Shown here piece by piece: positions 13,012 through 25,752 of a stretch of 64,000 nucleotides of DNA. The position numbers were made by a program, and so were the translations under genes. Every line of letters starts with the position of its first letter. Position 1 is the stretch's first letter. The notes under the pieces are model-generated. The model was not told the DNA's origin and ran no database searches. It saw nothing but the letters and a program-made list of their open reading frames with translations. The DNA is from Pseudoluteimonas sp047602125 (GTDB taxonomy: Bacteria > Pseudomonadota > Gammaproteobacteria > Xanthomonadales > Xanthomonadaceae). The stretch covers positions 124,001 through 188,000 of the forward strand of contig JASGIB010000001.1 in NCBI GenBank assembly GCA_047602125.1. Direction: 5' to 3'.

Positions 13012-15165
13012 TCAGTTCGTTTCGCTGTCGCGTGCGGCCATCGTGCCGCGCGCGTCCAGCGCGGCGCGGCCCTGCACCAGCCGGTCGCGCAATCCCTGCA
13101 GGCGCTGTCGCCATTCGCGCGACAACTGCCACGCGGCGAGGCGCATCACCTCGCTGCTGTCCCCGGCCAGCTTGACCAGGCCGAGGTTGCTCGACACGCC
13201 CTTGAGCGCATGCGCATGGTCGCGCATCGCATCCCATTGTTCGGCCTCGCCGGCCATGGCGAACATCTCGAGGCAGCCTTCCGCATCGCGCAGGCATTGC
13301 ACGATGAATTCGCGTTCGAAGTCCGCACCCATGCCGAGGCCGCTGAGTTCTTCCAGCACCCCGGGATCCAGCACGTTGTCCTGCAGCGGCGGAAGGTCGA
13401 AGCGCAGCGGCTGCGGCGGGCTCGGGGCCTGTCCGGGCGCGGCGATCTCGGCGAGTGTGTCGAGCAACCGCGATGCGACCACGGGCTTGGGCAGGAACGT
13501 GTGCGCCCCCGCCTGCTGGCAACGCTGGATCGATTCGGGGGTCACGTCCGCGCTCAGCACCACGACCGGGGTGCGGCTGCTGCTGCCTGCCTCCATCACC
13601 CGCAATTCGCGCAACAGGTCGAGGCCGCTGACGCCGGGCATGTGCAGGTCGACGATCGCGAGCGAGAAGCCGCCGGCTTCCAGCGCCGACAGCGCATCGT
13701 TGCCGTTGTCGGCGGTGACCACGTGGTGGCCGGCCTTCTGCAACATGCGCTGCAGGACCATGCGGTTGGCGACATGGTCGTCCGCGACCAATACCTGCAT
13801 CGAACGGACCCGGGCGCGGTGGCGGCGGAACACATCGCCGAAGGCGATGACGTTCTGCGTATCCGCACCCGCGGCAGGCATCGGATCGGCGACCGGCCTG
13901 ACGGCGGGCGCTGCGATGTTCGTGGCTTCGAAGGGCAGCTCGACCCAGAACCGGCTGCCGTTGTTCTCGGTGCTTTCGAAACCGATCCGCCCCCCCATCG
14001 CCTCGGTCAGGCCCTTGGCGATGCTCGTGCCGAGGCCGGTGCCACCGTAGCGGCGCGACAGGCTGGCGTCGGCCTGTTCGAAGGCCTCGAACAGGCGCGC
14101 GCGCGCATTGGCCGGGATGCCGATGCCGGTATCGACCACGGCGAACTGCAGGCGGACCCCGGAGCCCTGATTGGCCGCGAGCGCTACCTCCAGCCGCACC
14201 GAGCCGCGATCGGTGAATTTCACCGCGTTGCCGGCGAGGTTCATCAGCACCTGTTGCAGGTGCACCGCATCGCCGCGCAGTCCGTCCGGAACGTCGGCGG
14301 CGACCAGCGAGGCGTAGTCGATCCGCTTTGCGCGGGCAGAGGGCAGCAACACCAGCGCGATGCTCTCCAGCAACTCGCGCAAGGAGAAATCGACCAGTTC
14401 GGACTTGAGCTTGCCCGCCTCGATCGCGGAGATGTCCAGCACGTCCTGGACCAGCGCGAGCAGGCTGCGCGCCGAGGCCTGGATGGTGTTGACGCATTCG
14501 CGCTGTTCCGCGTCCAGCCGGGTGGCCGCAAGCAATTCCGACATGCCCGCAAGGCCGTTCAACGGGGTGCGGAACTCATGGCTCATGTTGGCGAGGAAGC
14601 GGCTCTTGGCTTCGTTCGCCCTGCGCGCTTCCTCGGTTGCGCGGGTCAATGCGCGCAACAGGCCGGACAGATACAGCGGCACCGCGACGAGTCCGACCAG
14701 CAGGCCGACACCCAATGCGCGGTTGTTGATCCAGTACGGGTTGAGCAACAGCACGCTGCCGAAACTGCAGGCCGCCATCGCCACCGCGACCCGCAGGTAG
14801 CGATTGCCGTAGCGCAGGCCGTTGCCGACGGTCACCCACATCAGGATCACGTAGACCCAGGCCAGCGGTTCGCCGAGGCGGATCATCGCCGCCGCCATCA
14901 GGCCGTAGTCGGTGAGCATGCCGAGCACCCGGCGCAGGTGCGAAACGCCGGGCTGGACCGCGATGCCGGCCACGATGCCGACGCCGACGCCGAAGCCCAG
15001 CGCAACCATCGCCAACACGTCGCGGTACTGCGCCATGCCGCCGTCGCCCGGCCCGTGCAGCAGCAGGTAGACCAGCACCACCGTCAGCACCGCGAGCCTG
15101 ACCACGGCTTGCCCGTGCTCGCTGTCGGGGCGCTGCGAGAAGCGTTGTTTCAGCTTTGCGGGCAT
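13012..15165 (-). CDS. rpfC: Hybrid sensor histidine kinase RpfC, DSF receptor
   Basis: Inner-membrane receptor that senses DSF, phosphorelays to RpfG and in Xanthomonas restrains RpfF through its receiver domain. The 717 residues show four to five membrane helices (about 20-170), a HisKA domain with His196 in NMSHEFRTPLNG, HATPase_c with NLAGNAVKFTD and DTGIGI, a receiver domain with Asp506 in LAIVDLHMPG, and a C-terminal HPt domain with His652 in HAHALKGVSSN. The start at 15165 (MPAKLKQRFS) matches RpfC N-termini and avoids overlapping rpfG; the ribosome site is weak. It lies 14 bp after rpfG with no room for rpfH, the RpfC-like membrane gene found there in some Xanthomonas strains. Confidence 0.95.
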   Translation of the reverse strand: MPAKLKQRFSQRPDSEHGQAVVRLAVLTVVLVYLLLHGPGDGGMAQYRDVLAMVALGFGVGVGIVAGIAVQPGVSHLRRVLGMLTDYGLMAAAMIRLGEPLAWVYVILMWVTVGNGLRYGNRYLRVAVAMAACSFGSVLLLNPYWINNRALGVGLLVGLVAVPLYLSGLLRALTRATEEARRANEAKSRFLANMSHEFRTPLNGLAGMSELLAATRLDAEQRECVNTIQASARSLLALVQDVLDISAIEAGKLKSELVDFSLRELLESIALVLLPSARAKRIDYASLVAADVPDGLRGDAVHLQQVLMNLAGNAVKFTDRGSVRLEVALAANQGSGVRLQFAVVDTGIGIPANARARLFEAFEQADASLSRRYGGTGLGTSIAKGLTEAMGGRIGFESTENNGSRFWVELPFEATNIAAPAVRPVADPMPAAGADTQNVIAFGDVFRRHRARVRSMQVLVADDHVANRMVLQRMLQKAGHHVVTADNGNDALSALEAGGFSLAIVDLHMPGVSGLDLLRELRVMEAGSSSRTPVVVLSADVTPESIQRCQQAGAHTFLPKPVVASRLLDTLAEIAAPGQAPSPPQPLRFDLPPLQDNVLDPGVLEELSGLGMGADFEREFIVQCLRDAEGCLEMFAMAGEAEQWDAMRDHAHALKGVSSNLGLVKLAGDSSEVMRLAAWQLSREWRQRLQGLRDRLVQGRAALDARGTMAARDSETN

Positions 15166-15178
15166 TGCGCTCACGACA

Positions 15179-16237
15179 TCAGTTCCGCGCGACATGCACC
15201 GAGCTGGTGGAATACCGGTCGCAGATTTCGTACAGGCGCGGCAGGTTGCTGACCAGCGCCTCCACGCAATCCGGATCGAGCATCTTGCCGCTCTGCCCGC
15301 GCACGTATTCCAGCGCCTCCCCGACGCTCCACGCATGTTTGTACGGACGCGGCGAAATCAGCGCATCGAAGATGTCCGCGACGGTCACGATGCGGGCTTC
15401 CAGCGGGATGTCCTCGCCGGCGAGCCCGTGCGGATAGCCGCTGCCGTCGTAGCGCTCGTGGTGGTGCAGCGCGATCCTTGCGCCGATCTGGATGAAGCGG
15501 TTGTGGCTGTCTTCGAGCAACTGGTAACCGATGACCGGGTGCTGCTGCATGCGCTTGCGTTCGGCATCGTCCAGCGGACCCGGCTTCATCAGCAGCGAGT
15601 CGGGGATCGCGATCTTGCCGATGTCGTGCAGCGGCGCGGCGAGTTCAATGGTGCGTACCTGTTCCTCGGACAGGCCGAGGCCTTCCGCGATCAGGCCCGC
15701 GATGTGCGACATGCGCTCGAGGTATGCGCTGGTGCCGGTGTCGCGCAATTCGATCGCGCGCGCCAGGCGCGACAGGGTTTCGCGTTCGCGCTCCTCCACC
15801 TCGTGCATGCTCGCCAGCAGCCGCTGCTCAAGCGAGAGCGCACGCTGCTTCACCGATTCCGACTGCTGGCGCAGTTGCAGCAGGTTGCGGCAGCGGGCGC
15901 GAAGTTCGCGCGGACGGATCGGCTTGACCAGGAAATCGATCACGCCCGCGTCCAGCGCTGCCTGGCGGATCGGCTCGTCGCCGACCACCGTCACCAGGAC
16001 GATGGGGACGTCGCGGTTGCGAAGCGGCTTGCGGAAGGCCTTGGCCAGTTCCAGCCCGTCCATCCCGGGCATGCGGTAGTCGAGCAGCAGCAAGTCCGGC
16101 CGGTTGGTGTTGCACCAGGCGAGCGCGGCGTCGGGTTCGCCGAAATCGTGGACAGCGAGCTGCGGCCCGATGTCCTGCACGATGTGCCGGAGCATGGTGC
16201 GCGCGGAGGGCTGATCATCGACGATGACGATGTCCAC
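15179..16237 (-). CDS. rpfG: Response regulator RpfG, HD-GYP cyclic-di-GMP phosphodiesterase
   Basis: Partner of RpfC that degrades cyclic di-GMP when phosphorylated, linking DSF sensing to extracellular enzyme production, motility and biofilm dispersal. The 352 residues comprise an N-terminal receiver domain (VIVDDQPSAR; phosphoacceptor Asp53 in LLLLDYRMPGMDG; Lys in FLVKPIRPREL), a linker, and an HD-GYP domain with LHDIGKIAIPD, HPVIGYQLL, HHHERYDGSGYP and the following VADIFDAL segment. The GYP residues are intact, so phosphodiesterase activity is expected. First gene of the rpfG-rpfC operon; the 161-bp space before it should hold the promoter. Confidence 0.96.
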   Translation of the reverse strand: MDIVIVDDQPSARTMLRHIVQDIGPQLAVHDFGEPDAALAWCNTNRPDLLLLDYRMPGMDGLELAKAFRKPLRNRDVPIVLVTVVGDEPIRQAALDAGVIDFLVKPIRPRELRARCRNLLQLRQQSESVKQRALSLEQRLLASMHEVEERERETLSRLARAIELRDTGTSAYLERMSHIAGLIAEGLGLSEEQVRTIELAAPLHDIGKIAIPDSLLMKPGPLDDAERKRMQQHPVIGYQLLEDSHNRFIQIGARIALHHHERYDGSGYPHGLAGEDIPLEARIVTVADIFDALISPRPYKHAWSVGEALEYVRGQSGKMLDPDCVEALVSNLPRLYEICDRYSTSSVHVARN

Positions 16238-16398
16238 GCGCCGCTCCCCCCTTCATATGCATGAATACGGGACCATTCGGTCCGGCCATCCTCCGCGCAA
16301 AACATGGCGGAGACAAGGGGCAATATGCAAGAGGCGTGCCACCTGCGGCTGATTTGTAAGGGAAACGGAATCCGCAGGCAATGCCGGACAAGGTCGCC

Positions 16399-17916
16399 TC
16401 AGCCGGCCTGCTCGGGCCGCATGTAGGGGAACAGGAGGACGTCCCGGATGGACGACGAGCCGGTGAGCAGCATCACCAGCCGGTCGATGCCGACCCCGAG
16501 GCCGCCGGTGGGCGGCAGCCCGGTTTCCAGCGCCCGGATGTAGTCGGCGTCGTAGTGCATGGCCTCGTCGTCGCCCCCTTCCTTCGCCTCGACCTGGGCG
16601 CGGAAGCGCGCGGCCTGGTCTTCGGGATCGTTCAGCTCCGAGAAGCCATTCGCCAGTTCCTTGCCGCCGATGAACAGCTCGAAACGGTCGGTGATCCCGG
16701 GTTCGACGTCGGATTCGCGGGCCAGCGGGGAGACCTCCACCGGGTAATGGGTGACGAAAGTGGGCCGGATCAGCCCCGCCTCGACCGTCTTCTCGAAGAT
16801 CTCCAGCAGCAGCTTGCCCCAGCCGTAGCCCGGCTTGACCGGGATCTTCAGCCGCGCGCAGTGCTCAGCCAGGGCGTCGCGGTCGCGGCAATCGGCGACG
16901 GAAATGCCCGGGTTCAGTTCCCGGACCGCCTCTTCCAGCTTCCAGCGCCGGAACGCAGGACCGAGGTCGATCGTGTTGCCGTCCCACTCGAACCCGGTCG
17001 TGCCCATCGCCTCGCGGGCGACGTCGCGGATCATGCCCTCGGTCAGGTCCATCACCTCGGTGTACGTGGCGTAGGCCTCGTACAGCTCGAGCATGGTGAA
17101 TTCGGGGTTGTGCCGGGTGGACACGCCTTCGTTGCGGAAGTTGCGGTTGATCTCGTACACGCGCTCCAGCCCGCCGACCACGAGGCGCTTGAGGTAGAGC
17201 TCGGGCGCGACGCGCAGGAACAGGTCGAGGTCGAGCGCGTTGTGGTGCGTGGTGAAGGGCTTGGCCGTCGCGCCGCCGACGATGTAATGCATCATCGGCG
17301 TTTCCACTTCCAGGAACCGGCGCGCATCCAGCCAGCGGCGGATCGCGGCGACGATGCGCGAACGCGCAACGAATACCTCGCGCGCCTCGGGCGTCACGAT
17401 CAGGTCGACGTAGCGCTGGCGGTAGCGTTGCTCGACGTCGGCCAGGCCGTGGAACTTGTCCGGCAGCGGGCGCAGCGACTTCACCAGCAGGCGCAATTTG
17501 TCCGCCTTGACCGACAGCTCGCCGGTCCTGGTGCGCATCAGCGAGCCTTCCGTCGCGACGATGTCGCCGATATCCCAGCCCTTGAACGCGTCGTAGGTTT
17601 CGCCCAGCGCGGTGCCCTGCAGGAACAGCTGGATGCGGCCGCTCATGTCCTGCACGGTCGCGAACGCGGCCTTGCCCATCACGCGCTTGGCCAGCAGGCG
17701 GCCGGCGACGGCGACGCGGCGGCCGCTGGCTTCCAGCGATTCGCCGGTCCACTTGTCGGCGTCGGCGTACTCGGCCTGCAGGTCGCCGGCGAAATCGGCG
17801 CGGCGGAAATCGTTGGGGAAGGCGATGCCCTGCCCTCGCAACGCGGCGAGCTTGCCGCGGCGTTCGGCGATCAGCTTGTTTTCGTCGAGGTGCTGGGGGA
17901 CGTTTTCGTCGGTCAT
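16399..17916 (-). CDS. lysS: Lysyl-tRNA synthetase, class II
   Basis: Charges tRNA-Lys in the cytoplasm. The 505-residue protein has the N-terminal OB-fold anticodon-binding domain (about 60-170), class II motif 2 (FRNEGVSTRHNPEFTM) and motif 3 (GLGVGIDRLVML) near the C-terminus. The TGG-region YQRYVDL equivalent appears as RYRQRYVDLI. Together with prfB 36 bp upstream on the same strand this makes the common prfB-lysS operon of gammaproteobacteria, directly downstream of which lies rpfG. Confidence 0.97.
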   Translation of the reverse strand: MTDENVPQHLDENKLIAERRGKLAALRGQGIAFPNDFRRADFAGDLQAEYADADKWTGESLEASGRRVAVAGRLLAKRVMGKAAFATVQDMSGRIQLFLQGTALGETYDAFKGWDIGDIVATEGSLMRTRTGELSVKADKLRLLVKSLRPLPDKFHGLADVEQRYRQRYVDLIVTPEAREVFVARSRIVAAIRRWLDARRFLEVETPMMHYIVGGATAKPFTTHHNALDLDLFLRVAPELYLKRLVVGGLERVYEINRNFRNEGVSTRHNPEFTMLELYEAYATYTEVMDLTEGMIRDVAREAMGTTGFEWDGNTIDLGPAFRRWKLEEAVRELNPGISVADCRDRDALAEHCARLKIPVKPGYGWGKLLLEIFEKTVEAGLIRPTFVTHYPVEVSPLARESDVEPGITDRFELFIGGKELANGFSELNDPEDQAARFRAQVEAKEGGDDEAMHYDADYIRALETGLPPTGGLGVGIDRLVMLLTGSSSIRDVLLFPYMRPEQAG

Positions 17917-17952
17917 GGGGTCAATGTGCAGGATGCGCGGGACGGGGACAAC

Positions 17953-19082
17953 TCAGGCCGCATCGCTGCGTTTGGCGCCGGCCTCCAGCCCCGACTTCAG
18001 GCTCGCCTCCACGAATTCGTCGAGGTCGCCGTCCAGCACCTTCTGCGTGTCGCTGCGCTCGACGCCGGTGCGCAGGTCCTTGATCCGGCTCTGGTCGAGC
18101 ACGTAGTTGCGGATCTGGCTGCCCCAGCCGATGTCGGACTTGGTGGCCTCCACCGCATCGCGTTCGGCGTTGCGCTTCTGCACTTCGATCTCGTACAGCT
18201 TGGCCTTCAGCATCTTCATCGCGCGGTCGCGGTTGGCGTGCTGCGAACGCTCGGTCTGGCAGGCCACCACCACGCCGCTGGGCACGTGGGTGATGCGCAC
18301 CGCGGACTCGGTCTTGTTGACGTGCTGGCCGCCCGCGCCCGAGGACCGGTAGACATCGGTCCTGAGGTCGGCCGGGTTGATGTCGATCTCGATGTCGTCG
18401 TCGACTTCCGGCGAGACGAACACGCTGGTGAAGCTGGTGTGGCGGCGATTGTCGGAATCGAACGGCGACTTGCGCACGAGGCGGTGCACGCCGATCTCGG
18501 TCTTGAGCCAGCCGTAGGCGTAGTCGCCCTCGACGCGGAAGGTCGCCGACTTGATCCCGGCCACGTCACCGCCGCTCGCCTCCATCAGCTCGGCCTTCCA
18601 GCCGCGCGATTCGGCCCAGCGCAGGTACATGCGCAGCAGCATTTCGGCCCAATCCTGCGCCTCGGTGCCGCCGGCGCCGGCCTGGATGTCGACGAAGGCG
18701 TTCGCCGAATCCATCTTGCCGGAGAACATGCGCTGGAATTCGATCTGCTCGACGCCCTTTTCGTAGCGGTCAACGTCGGCGACCACCGCCAGCGCGGTGT
18801 CCTCGTCGTCCTCCATTTCGGCCAGCTCGAGCAGTTCGCCCGCGCCGCCGAGGCCGTCCTTCAGGTCGCGGATGCCGTTGACGGTCTTGTCGAGCATGGA
18901 ACGCTCGCGGCCCAGCGCCTGCGCGCGTTCCGGGTCGTTCCAGAACGTCGGGGTTCTCGAGTTCGCGTTCGACTTCTTCCAGGCGCTCGCGCTTGGCGTC
19001 GTAGTCAAAGATACCCCCGGAGCGCGTCGAGGCGACCGGTCAGGTCGGCGATGCGGGCTCGGACGGGATTGAGTTCGATCAT
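17953..19082 (-). CDS. prfB: Peptide chain release factor 2 (programmed frameshift, plus an extra base as sequenced)
   Basis: RF2 releases peptides at UGA and UAA. The gene starts at ATG 19082 (MIELNPVRAR), reads 25 codons and meets an in-frame UGA at 19005-19007 inside the classic slip site CTTTGAC, preceded by the Shine-Dalgarno-like GGGGG; a +1 shift is the known autoregulatory device for RF2. After the shift the protein reads DYDAKRERLEEVERELENPD, but a second offset occurs at 18943-18946, where GACGTTCTGG is seen and GACGTCTGG would give the conserved DVWNDPER. With both bases removed the length is 376 codons, normal for RF2. Downstream, the GGQ peptidyl-release motif lies in SSGAGGQHVNKTESAVR, and the stop-codon recognition SPFD tripeptide region is intact. 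RF2 is essential, so the second shift is more likely a sequence error than a true mutation. Confidence 0.9.
19004..19016 (-). promoter_or_regulatory. prfB programmed +1 frameshift site
   Basis: On the coding strand the sequence GGGGGTATCTTTGAC combines the internal Shine-Dalgarno-like purine run, the CUU slip codon and the UGA stop followed by C, as in E. coli prfB. When RF2 is scarce ribosomes pause at UGA and slip to the +1 frame, raising RF2 output. Confidence 0.93.
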
Positions 19083-19180
19083 GGGGTTCGGATGCGGGAA
19101 AACGACGGCGAATTCTAGCATCGACGCCGCCTGCGCCGCGGCCGTGGCACGCTTGCGTGGCCGCATAGAGGAGGAGTTCG

Positions 19181-19393
19181 ATGGCGGAATTCAAGGTGGG
19201 CGACCACGTCGGCTGGAATTCGGAGGCCGGCCGCGTGAGCGGACGCATCGTCAAGGTCCATCGCCGGGATTTCGACTACAAGGGCCATCGCCACCATGCC
19301 TCGCCGGACAAGCCGCAATACGAGATCAGGAGCGACAGGACCGATCACACGGCCGCGCATTACGGCACGGCGCTGAGGAAGCTCGACGACTGA
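19181..19393 (+). CDS. DUF2945 small protein (HVA1/TUDOR-like domain)
   Basis: A 70-residue single-domain protein. It has the DUF2945 hallmarks: KVGDHVGWNSEAGRVSG at the N-terminus, IVKVHRRDFDYKGH, then PQYEIRSDRTDHTAAHYGTALRKL. Such domains have a small SH3/TUDOR-like barrel; a cellular role is not established. The start ATG is preceded by GAGGAGG. It stands alone on the plus strand between prfB (divergent, about 100 bp) and recJ (convergent, 5 bp between stops). Confidence 0.85.
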   Translation: MAEFKVGDHVGWNSEAGRVSGRIVKVHRRDFDYKGHRHHASPDKPQYEIRSDRTDHTAAHYGTALRKLDD

Positions 19394-19398
19394 ATCGC

Positions 19399-21111
19399 TC
19401 AGGCCGGCTCGAGTTGTTCGACCAGCAATTGCACCGCATCGCCGCCGCGCCAGTCGTCGCCCTGCAGGCGATAGGCGATGCGCACCCGCGATGGCGGCGG
19501 CTCGCCGTTCGCGCCGCCGAACTGGATGGCGTTGAGGCGCATTCCCGCCAGCCCCAGCTCCAGTTTGAGGTGGCGCTCGCCGACCGTGCGCGAGGCGATC
19601 ACGTCGAATTCGCCATCGAACAGCGGTTCCGGCCAGCCCTGCCCCCACGGCCCGGCATCGCGCAGCAGGTCGGCGGTGGCGCGGTCGAAATGCGCCGGTT
19701 CCAGCTCGCCGTCGGTCCACAGTTCGGCCTGCAGGATCGCCGGATCGAGCATGGCCGACACCGCATCGCGCAATGCGGTTTCGAACGCGGGCAGGTTCGA
19801 TTCCGCCAGCGTGAGGCCCGCGGCCATGGCATGGCCGCCGAAGCGCGCGATCAATCCCGGGTTCGCGGCGTCCACCGCCGCCAGCACGTCGCGGATGTGC
19901 AGGCCGGGAATCGAACGCGCGGAACCGCGCAATTCATCGCTGCCGGGTTGGGCCGGCGCGAACACCACCGCGGGCCGATGCGCGCGTTGGGCGAGTTTCG
20001 ACGCGACGAGGCCGACGACGCCGGCATGCCAGCCCGGATCGAACAGGCAGAGCGCGACGGGCGGTTCGGTCAATTCCCGCGAAAGGCCGGCGAGCACCGC
20101 TTCGGCTTCGTCGGTGGTGTGCTGCTGCAGCGCGCGGCGTTCGCGGTTGATCGCATCAAGCGCGGTCGCGAGTTCCAGCGCGCGCACGGGATCGTCGCAG
20201 AGCAGGCATTCGATGCCGACGGTCATGTCTTCCAACCGGCCGGCGGCGTTAATGCGCGGGGCGATGCCGAAGCCGATGTCGCTGGCGGTCAGGACCATGC
20301 GGTCGCGGCCGGCGACCTGCGCCAGCGCGTTCAGTCCCGCGCAGCCCTGCCCCGCGCGCAGGCGGCGCAACCCGGCGGCGACCAGCGCGCGGTTGCAGGC
20401 GTCCAGCGGCACGAGGTCGGCGACGGTGCCGACCGCGACCAGATCGAGCAGCGCGGAAAGATCCGGCTCCGGCGACGGCAGGCATCCGGCTTCGCGCAGG
20501 CGCCTGCGCAAGGCCAGCAGCAGGTAGAACAGCACGCCGACGCCGGCCAGCGCACGGCTGCCGAAGTCGTGGCCCGGAAGCGCGGGATTCACGATCGCAT
20601 TCGCGTCTGGCAGCGTTTCGCCCGGCAGGTGGTGGTCGGTGACGAGCACATCCCAGCCGCGCGAACGTGCGGCGGCGATGCCCGCGTGGCAGGCGATGCC
20701 GTGATCGACGGTGACCAGCAGTTCCGGTCGCAGCGCGGCGAGTTCCTCAACCAGCGCCGGCGTCAGGCCGTAACCGTGCACCGCGCGATTCGGCACCGCG
20801 TAGGCGACGTTGCGTGCGCCGAGCATGCGCAGGCCGCGCACGCCGGTGGCGCAGGCGGTGGCGCCATCGCAATCGAAGTCCGCGACGACGACGATGCGCC
20901 TGTCGTTAGAAATCGCGTCTTCCAGCAACGCAGTCGCCGCATCGATGCCCGGCATCGCGTCGGGCGACGGCAGGTCTGCGAGCCGCGGTTGCGCCTGCGC
21001 GGGACCGCCGGCGCCGCGCGCGGCATACAGCTTGCGCAGCAGCTCCGGGTAAGCCTCGGGCCAGTCGCCTTGTGGGCCCGGTTCGCGGCGACGGATGCGT
21101 GCCCTGCTCAC
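19399..21111 (-). CDS. recJ: Single-stranded-DNA-specific 5'-3' exonuclease RecJ
   Basis: Degrades single-stranded DNA 5' to 3' in RecFOR recombination and mismatch and base-excision repair. The 570-residue protein carries the DHH phosphoesterase metal ligands Asp78, Asp80 and Asp82 (VVADFDCDG), Asp136-His137 (VTVDHGI) and Asp159-His160-His161 (LVTDHHLPG), followed by a DHHA1 domain with the FGGHAMAAG nucleic-acid-binding motif. It overlaps rpfE by 4 bp. recJ beside rpfE and greA is the Xanthomonas arrangement. Confidence 0.96.
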   Translation of the reverse strand: MSRARIRRREPGPQGDWPEAYPELLRKLYAARGAGGPAQAQPRLADLPSPDAMPGIDAATALLEDAISNDRRIVVVADFDCDGATACATGVRGLRMLGARNVAYAVPNRAVHGYGLTPALVEELAALRPELLVTVDHGIACHAGIAAARSRGWDVLVTDHHLPGETLPDANAIVNPALPGHDFGSRALAGVGVLFYLLLALRRRLREAGCLPSPEPDLSALLDLVAVGTVADLVPLDACNRALVAAGLRRLRAGQGCAGLNALAQVAGRDRMVLTASDIGFGIAPRINAAGRLEDMTVGIECLLCDDPVRALELATALDAINRERRALQQHTTDEAEAVLAGLSRELTEPPVALCLFDPGWHAGVVGLVASKLAQRAHRPAVVFAPAQPGSDELRGSARSIPGLHIRDVLAAVDAANPGLIARFGGHAMAAGLTLAESNLPAFETALRDAVSAMLDPAILQAELWTDGELEPAHFDRATADLLRDAGPWGQGWPEPLFDGEFDVIASRTVGERHLKLELGLAGMRLNAIQFGGANGEPPPSRVRIAYRLQGDDWRGGDAVQLLVEQLEPA

Positions 21112-22031
21112 GGCTTCGGCAATGCGAAGGGCTTGCGCCAGAAGCGCCAGCGTTGCGAACGCCTCAGCGTGAATTGCGGGCCGTCGGCGAAATCCAGTTC
21201 CAGTTCATGCAACTCGCTGCGATGCAAGGCGTCGAGCATCGGGCGCAGGGTCGCGGCATCGGCCTTGCGCAAGTCGAACAGTGCATCGTCGGGAATCGGG
21301 GGTGCCGCGGGCATGGCGTCGATGTTCGCCAGGCGCGCGAGCCCGTGCAGCAAGGCATCGTCGGAAAACAGCTTCGGAAAAGCCGCCGTCGCATGGTCGG
21401 GCAACATGCCTCCGCCCCAGGGCCACAGCGCGTTCAGCGCCACCCTGCCCGCTTCCGCGCGCTGCGCGTTGCGTGGATGGTGGTGCAAGGCGATTTCCGC
21501 TTCGCTCATCAAGGCGCGCCAGCGCTGCGCTTCCGGCCCGTCCGGCGCGTGTTCGAACACATCGTCGCCGAGGGCGGCGTCCGGCGATGCGAACGCCGGC
21601 AACTTCGATTCCCTGGGCAGGCGCACATACCAGCGCGCGGGATGCGGTGCGTCGAGTTCGAACCCCGCGTCGCCGAACAGCGGCTTCAGGGCGGGCAGGA
21701 ACGCGGCAGTATCCGATTCGTCGAGGCCGAGCGCTTCGCCGGTGCCGAGCAATACCACGCCGTTGATGTCGGCGCGCAGGTGCGCGGGATCGACCCGCAG
21801 CCACGCGCTGCAACGCACGTCGTCGGCGTCGGCGCCGGGTTCGGCGAGCCGGGAAATCGCGGCTTCGGACCAGCGGTTCGGCAGCAGGGAGAAATGCCGT
21901 CGCAACTGGGCATCGCGCCCGGGATCGCCGCCGGCGCGATCCGCGCGGCCGAGCGCGCGTGCGAGCTCGGCAGGCAGCGTTCCGGCGAAAACGCGTTCGA
22001 GCGACGGCAGCAGCAGGACCGCGCGGGCCAT
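21108..22031 (-). CDS. rpfE: RpfE homologue
   Basis: A 307-residue cytoplasmic protein with no signal peptide or membrane segment. Its position, overlapping recJ by 4 bp and 4 bp downstream of greA, is that of rpfE in the Xanthomonas rpf region, and the acidic-aromatic composition fits. RpfE proteins have been annotated as related to the alkaline-phosphatase/phosphoglycerate-mutase superfamily, and the segment RADINGVVLLGTGEALGLDE with a later HHHPRNAQR could be metal-binding remnants, but I cannot show catalysis. In Xanthomonas, rpfE mutants have modest effects on virulence-factor synthesis. The assignment is from gene order and overall character. Confidence 0.7.
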   Translation of the reverse strand: MARAVLLLPSLERVFAGTLPAELARALGRADRAGGDPGRDAQLRRHFSLLPNRWSEAAISRLAEPGADADDVRCSAWLRVDPAHLRADINGVVLLGTGEALGLDESDTAAFLPALKPLFGDAGFELDAPHPARWYVRLPRESKLPAFASPDAALGDDVFEHAPDGPEAQRWRALMSEAEIALHHHPRNAQRAEAGRVALNALWPWGGGMLPDHATAAFPKLFSDDALLHGLARLANIDAMPAAPPIPDDALFDLRKADAATLRPMLDALHRSELHELELDFADGPQFTLRRSQRWRFWRKPFALPKP

Positions 22032-22035
22032 GCGC

Positions 22036-22511
22036 TCAGCCGACGTAGCGCACCGAGAGGATTTCGTACTCGCGGGTGCCGCCCGGAGCCTCGATGCTGA
22101 TGCCGTCGCCCTCGTGCTTGCCGATCAGTGCGCGCGCCACCGGCGATGAAATCGCGATCAGGCCCTGCTTGATGTCGGCTTCAAGGTCGCCGACGATCTG
22201 GTAGGTCTTCTCTTCGCCCGAATCCGCGTCGGCGAGTTCGACGGTGGCGCCGAACACCACCTTGTCGCCGGCGGCGAGCGTGCCGATGTCGATCACCTGC
22301 GCGTGCGACAGCTCGGCCTCGAGGTGCTTGATCCTACCTTCGATGAAGCCCTGCTGCTCGCGCGCGGCATGGTATTCGGCGTTTTCCTTGAGGTCGCCGT
22401 GGGCGCGCGCCTCGGCGATGGCATTGATCACCGCCGGGCGCTTGACCGACTTCAGTTCCTCGAGTTCCGCGCGCAGGCGGGCTGCGCCCCTGGCGGTGAT
22501 GGGTGCACGGC

Positions 22512-22515
<4 letters not shown>
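22036..22515 (-). CDS. greA: Transcription elongation factor GreA
   Basis: Rescues backtracked RNA polymerase by stimulating transcript cleavage. The 159-residue protein has the N-terminal coiled-coil with tip acidic residues in the GDLKENAEYHAAREQQ segment (Asp41 and Glu44 region) and the C-terminal FKBP-like domain (GDKVVFGATVELAD ... ISSPVARALIGKHEGD). The start ATG overlaps the carB stop by 4 bp (ATGA). It is cotranscribed with carAB and probably with rpfE-recJ. Confidence 0.96.
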
Positions 22516-25751
<3,236 letters not shown>

Positions 25752-25752
25752 T

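Noticed and set aside
16381..22149. A 1922-codon open frame on the plus strand
   Set aside because: It runs antisense through lysS, prfB, recJ and rpfE. High-G+C coding DNA often leaves the opposite strand open; the translation has no recognisable domain and no ribosome site.
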